In this document: in pieces, positions 45,359-52,121 of the stretch
How positions within the stretch are numbered: position 1 is the stretch's first letter
Layout of the letters: each line of letters begins with the position of its first letter
Source: Actinocrispum wychmicini
GTDB taxonomy: Bacteria > Actinomycetota > Actinomycetes > Mycobacteriales > Pseudonocardiaceae
Direction of reading: 5' to 3'
Assembly (NCBI RefSeq): GCF_004345645.1
Contig: NZ_SLWS01000002.1
Span: 930,001 to 994,000 of the forward strand
DNA length: 64,000 nt
Translations under genes and position numbers: made by a program
Notes under the pieces: model-generated
Databases searched by the model: none
Seen by the model: only the letters and a program-made list of their open reading frames with translations
Told to the model about the DNA's origin: nothing

Positions 45359-46551
45359 TCGTCCGGCAGAAGGGGGACCTCGATTCCGGGGTCCTTCCCC
45401 AGTAACACCGCCCGGGTCAGCGCCTTCGTCCCGTACTTGCCGTGCACCGAGTCCACGGCCTTGTCCAGGGCGCTGTGGATGATCTCGTCGAACGGCAGCA
45501 TCATCTGCACCGAGTCGGCGTCGTCGAGGTTGCCGACCGCGATGCCGACCAGGGTCAGGCCCTGCTCGTCGATCAACGGCATCGCCTTGGCCACCAGCCC
45601 CCGCAGGGCGCCGAGGATCTCCTCGGTGACAGCGGTGGGTTCGGCCAGGGTGTGCGACCTGGACGCCCGGGTGAAGTCCTCGAACCTCAGCCGCAGCATC
45701 ACGGTCCGGCCGACCCGGTTGGCTGTCCGCATCCGGTGGGTGACCCGGTCGACCAGGCCGACCACCACCGCGTCCACCGCGTCGGGAGTGACCGCCATCC
45801 GGCCGAGGGCCCGCTGGGCGCCCACGGACCTGCGGCGACGCCCGACCTGGACCGGCCGGGGGTCGTGGTTGTGCGCCAGGCCGAAGAGGTGCCGGCCCAG
45901 GTGCCGGCCGAGGATGGACTTGAGCATCGACTCGGACAGTTCGGCGACGTCCCCGACCTTCACGATCCCGTGCGAGTGGAGTTTGGCCGCGGTGACCCGG
46001 CCAACTCCCCACAGCCGTTCCACTTCGAGGGGGTGCAGGAAGGCCAGCTCCCGGTCGGGCGGCACCACCAGCAGTCCGTCCGGTTTGGCCACGCCGCTGG
46101 CCACCTTGGCCAGGAACTTGGTGCGGGCCACGCCGACCGTGATCGGCAGGCCGACCCGGTCAAGCACCTCCTGGCGCAGGCGGGCCGCGATCTGGGCCGG
46201 CGTTCCCGCGATCTTCGCCAGGCCGCCGACGTCCAGGAACGCCTCGTCGATTGACAGGCCCTCCACCAGGGGTGTCGTGTCCCGGAACACCTCGAACACG
46301 GCTTTGCTCGCCGCCGAGTACGCCGACATCCTGGGCGGCACGACCACCGCGTGCGGACAGAGATACCGGGCTCGGGCGCCGCCCATCGCCGTCTTGATCC
46401 CGTACGCCTTGGCCTCGTAGCTGGCCGCGAGCACGACGCCGCCACCCACGATCACCGGCCGCCCGCGCAGCTGTGGGTCGTCGCGCTGCTCCACCGACGC
46501 GTAGAACGCGTCCAGGTCAGCGTGCAAGATCGTCGCCTCCGACACGAACAT
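45355..46551 (-). CDS. dinB: DNA polymerase IV (Y-family)
   Basis: 398 residues: LHADLDAFYASVEQR (Asp12), VLAASYEAKAYGIKT, SIDEAFLDV (Asp102, Glu103), PITVGVARTKFLAKVAS and a helix-hairpin-helix ERLWGVGRVTAAKL. All catalytic residues of Pol IV are kept. It copies past damaged bases. ATG at 46551 lies within an SOS box, so the mRNA may be leaderless; a TTG at 46527 behind GGAGG is an alternative start. No beta-clamp motif was identified with certainty. Confidence 0.95.
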   Translation of the reverse strand: MFVSEATILHADLDAFYASVEQRDDPQLRGRPVIVGGGVVLAASYEAKAYGIKTAMGGARARYLCPHAVVVPPRMSAYSAASKAVFEVFRDTTPLVEGLSIDEAFLDVGGLAKIAGTPAQIAARLRQEVLDRVGLPITVGVARTKFLAKVASGVAKPDGLLVVPPDRELAFLHPLEVERLWGVGRVTAAKLHSHGIVKVGDVAELSESMLKSILGRHLGRHLFGLAHNHDPRPVQVGRRRRSVGAQRALGRMAVTPDAVDAVVVGLVDRVTHRMRTANRVGRTVMLRLRFEDFTRASRSHTLAEPTAVTEEILGALRGLVAKAMPLIDEQGLTLVGIAVGNLDDADSVQMMLPFDEIIHSALDKAVDSVHGKYGTKALTRAVLLGKDPGIEVPLLPDD

Positions 46552-46558
46552 ATGTTCG
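46545..46558. promoter_or_regulatory. LexA (SOS) box at the dinB start
   Basis: CGAACATATGTTCG is a perfect match to the CGAAC-N4-GTTCG LexA box of actinobacteria and Bacillus. It overlaps the first codon of dinB, which fits LexA repression of a leaderless transcript. Confidence 0.85.
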
Positions 46559-46668
46559 CATCTTCGGAGTGTCGTGCAAACCGGTCATCGGGGCACCGAT
46601 GAGTTTCCCGGCCGCCCGTCGTTGTACCTGGTAGAAACCCGGACAGGCCGATTCCTGAGGAGCAAGCT

Positions 46669-47076
46669 GTGGACTGGAAGCTCGAACTCGTCATCATGCC
46701 CGTGACCGACGTGGACCGCGCCAAGAAGTTCTACGCCGACCAGATGGGGTTCACCGTGGACGTGGACTTCAGCTCCGGGCCGTCGTTCCGGATCGTCCAG
46801 CTCACCCCGCGCGGCTCGGCCTGTTCGATCACCCTGATGGCGAAGCCCGAGGCGGCCGGCTCGGTGCAGGCGTTGCACCTGGTCGTGTCCGACATCGAGG
46901 CGGCCCGCGCCGAGCTGGTCGAGCGCGGTGTCGACGTGAGCGAACTGTTCCACCACGGCGACGGCGGCGCCGAGGTGACCGGGCCGCACCCGGAGCGGAT
47001 CAAGTTCGGCACGTACATGTCCTTCAGCGACCCGGACGGCAACGGCTGGCTGATCCAGGAGGTCCCGGCGGAGTGA
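46669..47076 (+). CDS. VOC-family protein cotranscribed with an ECF sigma factor
   Basis: 135 residues from GTG at 46669 (GAGGAG upstream): LELVIMPVTDVDRAKKFYADQMGF, then ALHLVVSDIEAARAELVERGVDV and FSDPDGNGWLIQEV. A glyoxalase/dioxygenase-like VOC fold; substrate unknown. Its stop overlaps the start of the sigma factor gene (GTGA), so both are translated together. Confidence 0.88.
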   Translation: MDWKLELVIMPVTDVDRAKKFYADQMGFTVDVDFSSGPSFRIVQLTPRGSACSITLMAKPEAAGSVQALHLVVSDIEAARAELVERGVDVSELFHHGDGGAEVTGPHPERIKFGTYMSFSDPDGNGWLIQEVPAE

Positions 47077-47990
47077 CCGCCCCGGATCTCGAGCCGCACC
47101 GGCGCGAGCTGCACGTGCACTGCTATCGCATGCTCGCGTCGTTCCACGAGGCCGAGGACGCCGTGCAGGAGACGTTCGTCCGGGCGTTGCGCGGGTGGGA
47201 CGGCTTCGAAAAGGGAGCGTTCCGGGCGTGGCTGTACCGGATCGCGACGAACGTGTGCCTGGACATGATCCGGCGGGACGGCCGCCAGGTGACCACGCTG
47301 ACCTCGTTCACCGAAGTGCCGTGGCTGCAACCGTTCCCGGACCGGATGCTGCCCAGGGACGAGGAGCCGGACTCGGTCGCGGTCCGCCGGGAGACGATCG
47401 AGCTGGCGTTCGTCGCGGCCATGCAGGTCCTGCCCGCCAGGCAACGGGCCGCGTTCGTGGCGCGGGACGTCCTCGGCTGGTCGGCCAAGGAGACTGCGGC
47501 CATGCTGGAGATCAGCGTGGCCGCGGCGAACAGCGCGGTGCAACGGGCCCGCGCGACCATGCAGGAGAGACTGCCGGCCAACCGTTCCGAATGGTCCACA
47601 TCGGAACTGAGCGACGAGGAACAGGGCGTCCTCGCCGCGTTCATCGACGCCCACGAGCGGTTCGACGTGCCGGCGATGGTCTCGATCGCCGCGCGGGACC
47701 TGCGGATCACCATGCCGCCGAACGGGATCCGCTGGCAGGGCCTGGCGGAGATCGAGCCGAAGCTGCGGCGCGCCTTCGTCGACCAGCCGGACGGCGACTG
47801 GCGGCTGGTGCCGACGATGGCCAACCGGATGCCGACCGCCGCGAGCTACCTGCGGCAACCCGGCGACACCCTGTTCCGGATCTTCAAGTTCGACGTCCTG
47901 CGGGTCGAGCACGGCCGGATCGCGGAGATCACCACGTTCGGCCCGGCCGCCGTGATCGCCGCGTTCGACCTGCCGCGCATCCTGGAATGA
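47073..47990 (+). CDS. ECF sigma factor with C-terminal SnoaL-like domain (SigJ/SigG type)
   Basis: 305 residues: region 2 LHVHCYRMLASFHEAEDAVQETFVRAL and RAWLYRIATNVCLDMI, region 4 LPARQRAAFVARDVLGWSAKETAAMLEISVAAANSAVQRARAT, then a SnoaL-like domain (about 185-300; FIDAHERFDVPAMVSIAARDLRITMPP). Same architecture as the sigma factor at 20.1 kb. Overlaps the VOC gene at its start and the HipA-like kinase gene at its end, so a three- or four-gene operon is likely. Confidence 0.92.
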   Translation: MTAPDLEPHRRELHVHCYRMLASFHEAEDAVQETFVRALRGWDGFEKGAFRAWLYRIATNVCLDMIRRDGRQVTTLTSFTEVPWLQPFPDRMLPRDEEPDSVAVRRETIELAFVAAMQVLPARQRAAFVARDVLGWSAKETAAMLEISVAAANSAVQRARATMQERLPANRSEWSTSELSDEEQGVLAAFIDAHERFDVPAMVSIAARDLRITMPPNGIRWQGLAEIEPKLRRAFVDQPDGDWRLVPTMANRMPTAASYLRQPGDTLFRIFKFDVLRVEHGRIAEITTFGPAAVIAAFDLPRILE

Positions 47991-48742
47991 TGCGTTCCGT
48001 GCAACCGTTGCGGACAGTCCGGGCGACCCGCTATGTCACGCCGCTGCGTGAAGGCGGGTCGCTGCCGGGCCTGATCGAAGCCGACGACCTGGGCATGTAC
48101 GTGCTGAAGTTCCGGGGCGCCGGGCAGGGTGTCAAGGCGTTGACCGCCGAGGTGATCGTCGGTGAGCTGGCCCGGCGGCTCGGCTTCCGCGTCCCCGAGA
48201 TCGTGCTGGTCGACCTGGACCCGGACCTGGCTCGGAACGAACCCGACCAGGAGGTCCAGGAACTGCTGGCCAACAGCGGCGGGATCAACCTGGGCCTCGA
48301 CTACCTGCCCGGCGCGTTCGACTTCAACCCGGTGGTCCGCGACCCCGGCCCGGACCTGGCCGCCCGCCTGCTGTGGCTGGACGCGCTCGTGCTCAACGTG
48401 GACCGGAGCTGGCGCAACCCGAACCTGCTGCTGTGGCACAAGGACGTGTGGCTGATCGACCACGGCGCGTCGCTGTACTTCCACCACGGCTGGGGCCCCG
48501 ACTGGCGGCCGGCGGACACCTACCGGTTCGATCCGAAAGACCACGTCATGCTGCCGGCCGCCGGCCCGATCCCCACGTCCGTCGACGTACCGGCGGGCAT
48601 GCTCGCCGAGGTGCTCGCCCTGGTCCCGGACGAGTGGCTCGACGGGGACCGGACGCGGTACACGAGGTTCTTCGAGTCGCGGCTGGCGAACGCGCCGCGG
48701 TGGATCGAGGCGTTGGAGGCCGCACGTGCCGCACGCGTTTGA
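47987..48742 (+). CDS. HipA-like kinase-fold protein
   Basis: 251 residues from ATG at 47987 (or 47990). The N-lobe YVLKFRGAGQGVKALTAEVIVGELARRLG has the HipA-type ATP Lys and helix; LNVDRSWRNPNLLLW is the catalytic-loop equivalent (Asp...Asn) and LIDHGASLYFHHGW the metal-binding Asp. Shorter than HipA toxin (about 440 aa) and without its N-terminal part. The downstream DUF3037 gene overlaps it by 17 bp, a pairing that recurs in bacteria, suggesting a two-component module. Toxin activity is not shown. Confidence 0.85.
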   Translation: MMRSVQPLRTVRATRYVTPLREGGSLPGLIEADDLGMYVLKFRGAGQGVKALTAEVIVGELARRLGFRVPEIVLVDLDPDLARNEPDQEVQELLANSGGINLGLDYLPGAFDFNPVVRDPGPDLAARLLWLDALVLNVDRSWRNPNLLLWHKDVWLIDHGASLYFHHGWGPDWRPADTYRFDPKDHVMLPAAGPIPTSVDVPAGMLAEVLALVPDEWLDGDRTRYTRFFESRLANAPRWIEALEAARAARV

Positions 48743-49109
48743 GTACGCCCTGCTCCGAGCGGTCCCCAGGCAGGAACGCGGCGAGTCCATGAACGTCGGC
48801 GTGCTGCTGTACTGCGCCGACAAGAAGTTCCTGCACTGCCGGACCCACGTCGACGAGAACCGCCTGCGCGCCCTGGATCCCAGGATCGACATGGACCTCC
48901 TGCGGGACAGCCTCCGCCTGTGGTGCGGCGCCTGCGACGGCTCAACAACCGCCCCGATCACGGAAACCACGCTGGGCCAACGGTTCCGCTGGCTGACCGC
49001 ACCGAAGAGCACCCTGCTGCAGACATCCCCCGCGCACACCGGCTTCACCGAGGACCCGCAACGCGAACTCGACCACTTGTGGGAAACCCTCGTCGCCACA
49101 GTTGGTTAG
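48726..49109 (+). CDS. DUF3037 protein, partner of the HipA-like kinase
   Basis: 127 residues from GTG at 48726: FEYALLRAVPRQERGESMNVGVLLYC, HVDENRLRALDPRIDMDLLRDSL and a final TEDPQRELDHLWETLV, the DUF3037 pattern. Function unknown. It begins inside the kinase gene, so expression is coupled. Its stop overlaps the convergent helical-repeat gene by 4 bp. Confidence 0.87.
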   Translation: MPHAFEYALLRAVPRQERGESMNVGVLLYCADKKFLHCRTHVDENRLRALDPRIDMDLLRDSLRLWCGACDGSTTAPITETTLGQRFRWLTAPKSTLLQTSPAHTGFTEDPQRELDHLWETLVATVG

Positions 49110-49828
49110 TCGGCGAGGCCGCCAGCTCGGCGTAAGGCGCGGAGGGCGGCGGCTTGTTCTTGGGTTATGCCGGATTCGCGTTGTTCCACGGCTTCGGTTG
49201 GGGTCAGGCCCGCGCCTATCCAGTCGGCTACCTCGTCGAAAGGGATGCCGGTGCGCCACCACTGCTCGATGACGTCCATGGGTTCGCCGAGGTCTTTGGT
49301 CTCCGGTGGGGTCAGGCCGAGGCGCATCCAGATCTTCGCGTCGCTGTGCTGGATGCCGAGTTTGGCCCAGGTCAGGGCTTCGTCGTCGGTCCAGTTCGAC
49401 TGCAGGTAGCCGGCGAGTACGTGCGCGGGCACGCCGCTTTGCAGGAAGTGCTGGTAGCGCTCCTGGATGGGGGAGTACTTCATCGTGGCGGAGAGCTGTT
49501 GGCGTTGCTGGAACGCTGATTCGGGGCCACGGCCCTGTTTTGTGGCTTCGCGGGCTTTCGCCAGGTTGTAGCCGAACTCGTGCCAGCGGACCGCTTGGCT
49601 CGCTGTGATGCCGGCTTCGGTCCAGTCACCGACGGTCTGCGGGGTGACTGTCGCCGCGCTCCACTGCGCCGCCGTCAGTGCGTCGGCGACACCTGCCTTG
49701 CGCCATTCAAGCGCTTCGCGGAGCTGGAAGTTCCAGCGGCGCCAGTTCATCGCGTCCACCCGTCGGATCCCGGCCGCGAGCCACGCGGTGAGCTCTTCGG
49801 GGTCGTCGTCGCCGTTGAAACGCCTCAT
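49106..49828 (-). CDS. Trp-rich helical-repeat protein, third gene of the MoxR/VWA operon
   Basis: 240 residues from ATG at 49828 (ATGA overlap with the VWA stop). It contains about seven short helical units of roughly 20 residues with the pattern W-x3-G-[IV]-x4-A-x2-W, for example VGDWTEAGITASQAVRWHE and IEQWWRTGIPFDEVADWIG. No catalytic motif. The repeat suggests a protein-binding solenoid or adaptor that works with the ATPase and VWA protein. No named family recognised. Confidence 0.8.
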   Translation of the reverse strand: MRRFNGDDDPEELTAWLAAGIRRVDAMNWRRWNFQLREALEWRKAGVADALTAAQWSAATVTPQTVGDWTEAGITASQAVRWHEFGYNLAKAREATKQGRGPESAFQQRQQLSATMKYSPIQERYQHFLQSGVPAHVLAGYLQSNWTDDEALTWAKLGIQHSDAKIWMRLGLTPPETKDLGEPMDVIEQWWRTGIPFDEVADWIGAGLTPTEAVEQRESGITQEQAAALRALRRAGGLAD

Positions 49829-50982
49829 CGCGCCACTGTCTCCGGGTCGATCAGCACGGATGTCGCCCAGCTCGGGACCGTCCCGGCCGGGTCCATCAGC
49901 CCCACGACGACCTTGGCCCGCGGCGGCTTCGGCCACGGTGTGTGCCCGTCGGTGAGGACCAGGATCAGATCGGGTCTGGGCCGCAACTCCGCCGCGGCCT
50001 TGATGCCCGCGCCCATGTCGGTGCCGCCGCCGCCCAGGAGCTTCACCTCGTGCGCGTTCAGAACTCGTTGCGCCGCATAGGCTTTGGCGTCACAGCAGAC
50101 GACGTGCAGCCGGTTGCGGGCGACCCCGAGGCTGTTGAGCAGTCCGGCGACTTCGCCGAGGATCTGGGCGAGCATGCCGTCGCTCATGCTGCCCGACGTG
50201 TCGATCACCACCGCGACGGTCGGCAGCGGCTGCCGCAGGCTCGGCAGGATCACGTCCGGCCGTTGCCGACGGGACGGCCTGCGGTACGTGAAGTCGACCC
50301 GGCCGGCGATCTCCGCGATTCCGCGCCGTACCGCGGACCGCAGCACCTGTCGCCAGTTGACCACGGGGTCGAGCACCTCGTCGGCCCAACGTTGCCAGCC
50401 GGACGGGATGTCGCCCCGGGACCGGTGGTGGTCCTTGATCCGGCGGGCCACGTCCTGGGCGATGAGTCTGGCGCTGATCGAGGACACCCCGGGCCGATCA
50501 CAGTTCCATGGCCGCGACTGGCCGTCGGCGCCGGTGCCGCAGTCGGACGACTGGGGTGGTTCCGGGAGCTTCTCCCAGTACTGCTCGGCGATCCACCCGT
50601 CCGGCAGGTTCAGTTTCGTCGGGGTGATCGCCTGGTCCGGCACGGTGAGCGCGTCGGTGTGCAGGTCGTCGTTGATCTCCGCGTCGCCGGCCACGTTCCA
50701 CCTGCGTGGGTGCCCGCCCGGGTACCGGTCGCCGTGGTGCCGCAGCAGGTGCGTGACCTGGTGCAGCAGCCAGAACCCGATCGCCGGGACCTCCGTCTCG
50801 GCCACCACACGCGGGTCCACGTAGATGTGCCATGCCTTGTCGGTGGGGAACGCGCTCAGGTCGTACTTGCCCTCGTCCTCGAAGACCGGCTCCAGCGCGA
50901 GCATCGCGGACGCGAGATACGGAGCTTGCCGCGCGGCCCACACCCGCGCGGCGGCCCATTTCTGGCGGATCTCAGCTTCCAT
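49825..50982 (-). CDS. DUF2201/VWA-like protein with degenerate metallopeptidase motif
   Basis: 385 residues. The N-terminal half resembles the DUF2201 metallopeptidase-like domain; its motif reads HQVTHLLRHH (residues 74-83) where HExxH would be expected, so the catalytic Glu is Gln75, followed by WNVAGDAEIND (95-105). The C-terminal half is a von Willebrand A domain with a complete MIDAS start DTSGSMSD (261-268) and a GGGTDMG. VWA proteins paired with MoxR ATPases act as adaptors in protein remodelling. It overlaps the MoxR gene by 11 bp and the next gene by 4 bp. Confidence 0.87.
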   Translation of the reverse strand: MEAEIRQKWAAARVWAARQAPYLASAMLALEPVFEDEGKYDLSAFPTDKAWHIYVDPRVVAETEVPAIGFWLLHQVTHLLRHHGDRYPGGHPRRWNVAGDAEINDDLHTDALTVPDQAITPTKLNLPDGWIAEQYWEKLPEPPQSSDCGTGADGQSRPWNCDRPGVSSISARLIAQDVARRIKDHHRSRGDIPSGWQRWADEVLDPVVNWRQVLRSAVRRGIAEIAGRVDFTYRRPSRRQRPDVILPSLRQPLPTVAVVIDTSGSMSDGMLAQILGEVAGLLNSLGVARNRLHVVCCDAKAYAAQRVLNAHEVKLLGGGGTDMGAGIKAAAELRPRPDLILVLTDGHTPWPKPPRAKVVVGLMDPAGTVPSWATSVLIDPETVAR

Positions 50983-52069
50983 CCGGCATCAGTCCAGCCG
51001 CCTTGAGGATCGGCGTCAGATGCAGCACCTCCGGCGGAAGTGCCGCGCCTCGCGGACGGTTCGCCGCCAACGACTGGGCCACCAGCGTCGCCACGTCCGG
51101 CGCCGCCTTGGTGGCCTTCGCCAGCACCCGCCAGGCCGCTGTCCACGATGCCGCGTCCCCGTGCGTGATCGCCACCGACGCGACCGCGGTCAGCGCGGCG
51201 AACGCGCGGTCGCTGCGCTCCGGGAGCTGGAACGAGTCCGGGTCGGCCAGCACGGCCTCCGGGTCCGGCAGGTCGGCGTGGGCCAGCCAGGACAGGAACT
51301 CGATGCCGGGCCCTTCGCCGACCGCGCCGGTCACGAGTGCGGCCCGGACGTCCTCGTTGGCGCCGATGGTGTCGCAGGTTGCCAGGAGCACGGCGACGGT
51401 CTCCCAACTGCGCGGGCTCGGCCAGCCCTTGCCGGCTTTGGCCGCGACCGTCGGGACTTGCAGCACGAGCGCCGGCCGCACTTTCAGGAACGCGGCCACA
51501 GCCGCTCTCGACGTGACCAGCCGCGCCGGATCCGGTCCTTGGTAGTTCAGCGGTTCCGGCTTGGGAAACCCGACCGCCAAGCCGTTCGCGACCGCCTTCG
51601 CGTCCACCGGCCAGTCCAGGTGCACGAGCCGGTTGGCCAGTGGCGGCGCCAGATCCCAGCCGTCGGCGGCCTGCTCGGGCGGGTTGGCGGCGGCCACCAC
51701 GCGGACCCCGGGCGGCAGTTCGAGATCGCCGACGACCCGTTCCAGCACGATCCGGAGCATCGCGGCCTGGACCGCGGGCGGCGCGGTGGTGAGTTCGTCG
51801 AGGAAAAGCAGTCCCTCGCCGGCGTCCGCCAGCCGACGCGCCCACACCGGCGCGGCCAGCCGCACGTCACCGCCGACGACCACGGGTAAGCCGGCGAAGT
51901 CGGTCGGCTCCCGGATGGACCCGACCACCACCTCGACCGGCCATCCGAACGACTCGCCCAACGCCCGCACGACGGACGTCTTGCCCGTCCCCGGGCTGCC
52001 CCACAGCAGGACGGGGACACCCGCGGCGACCGAAGCCACCAGCGCGGAGTGTGCGACGGAAACATCCAC
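50972..52069 (-). CDS. MoxR-type AAA+ ATPase
   Basis: 365 residues: Walker A GSPGTGKTS (24-32), Walker B GLLFLDEL (about 88-95), sensor region VVAAANPPEQAADGWDLAPPLANRL and an arginine-rich lid. No accessory domain. It should form a ring that remodels or inserts cofactors into a target, together with the VWA protein encoded immediately downstream with an 11-bp overlap. First gene of a three-gene operon. Confidence 0.92.
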   Translation of the reverse strand: MDVSVAHSALVASVAAGVPVLLWGSPGTGKTSVVRALGESFGWPVEVVVGSIREPTDFAGLPVVVGGDVRLAAPVWARRLADAGEGLLFLDELTTAPPAVQAAMLRIVLERVVGDLELPPGVRVVAAANPPEQAADGWDLAPPLANRLVHLDWPVDAKAVANGLAVGFPKPEPLNYQGPDPARLVTSRAAVAAFLKVRPALVLQVPTVAAKAGKGWPSPRSWETVAVLLATCDTIGANEDVRAALVTGAVGEGPGIEFLSWLAHADLPDPEAVLADPDSFQLPERSDRAFAALTAVASVAITHGDAASWTAAWRVLAKATKAAPDVATLVAQSLAANRPRGAALPPEVLHLTPILKAAGLMPDGS

Positions 52070-52121
52070 TGTCTCACCCCTACCTGTCCCCTGCGCACCA
52101 CAGTACGCCGGACGGTCACGA

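Noticed and set aside
47987..48742. Calling the HipA-like protein a persistence toxin.
   Set aside because: It is much shorter than HipA and has no HipB-like antitoxin; only the kinase fold is supported.
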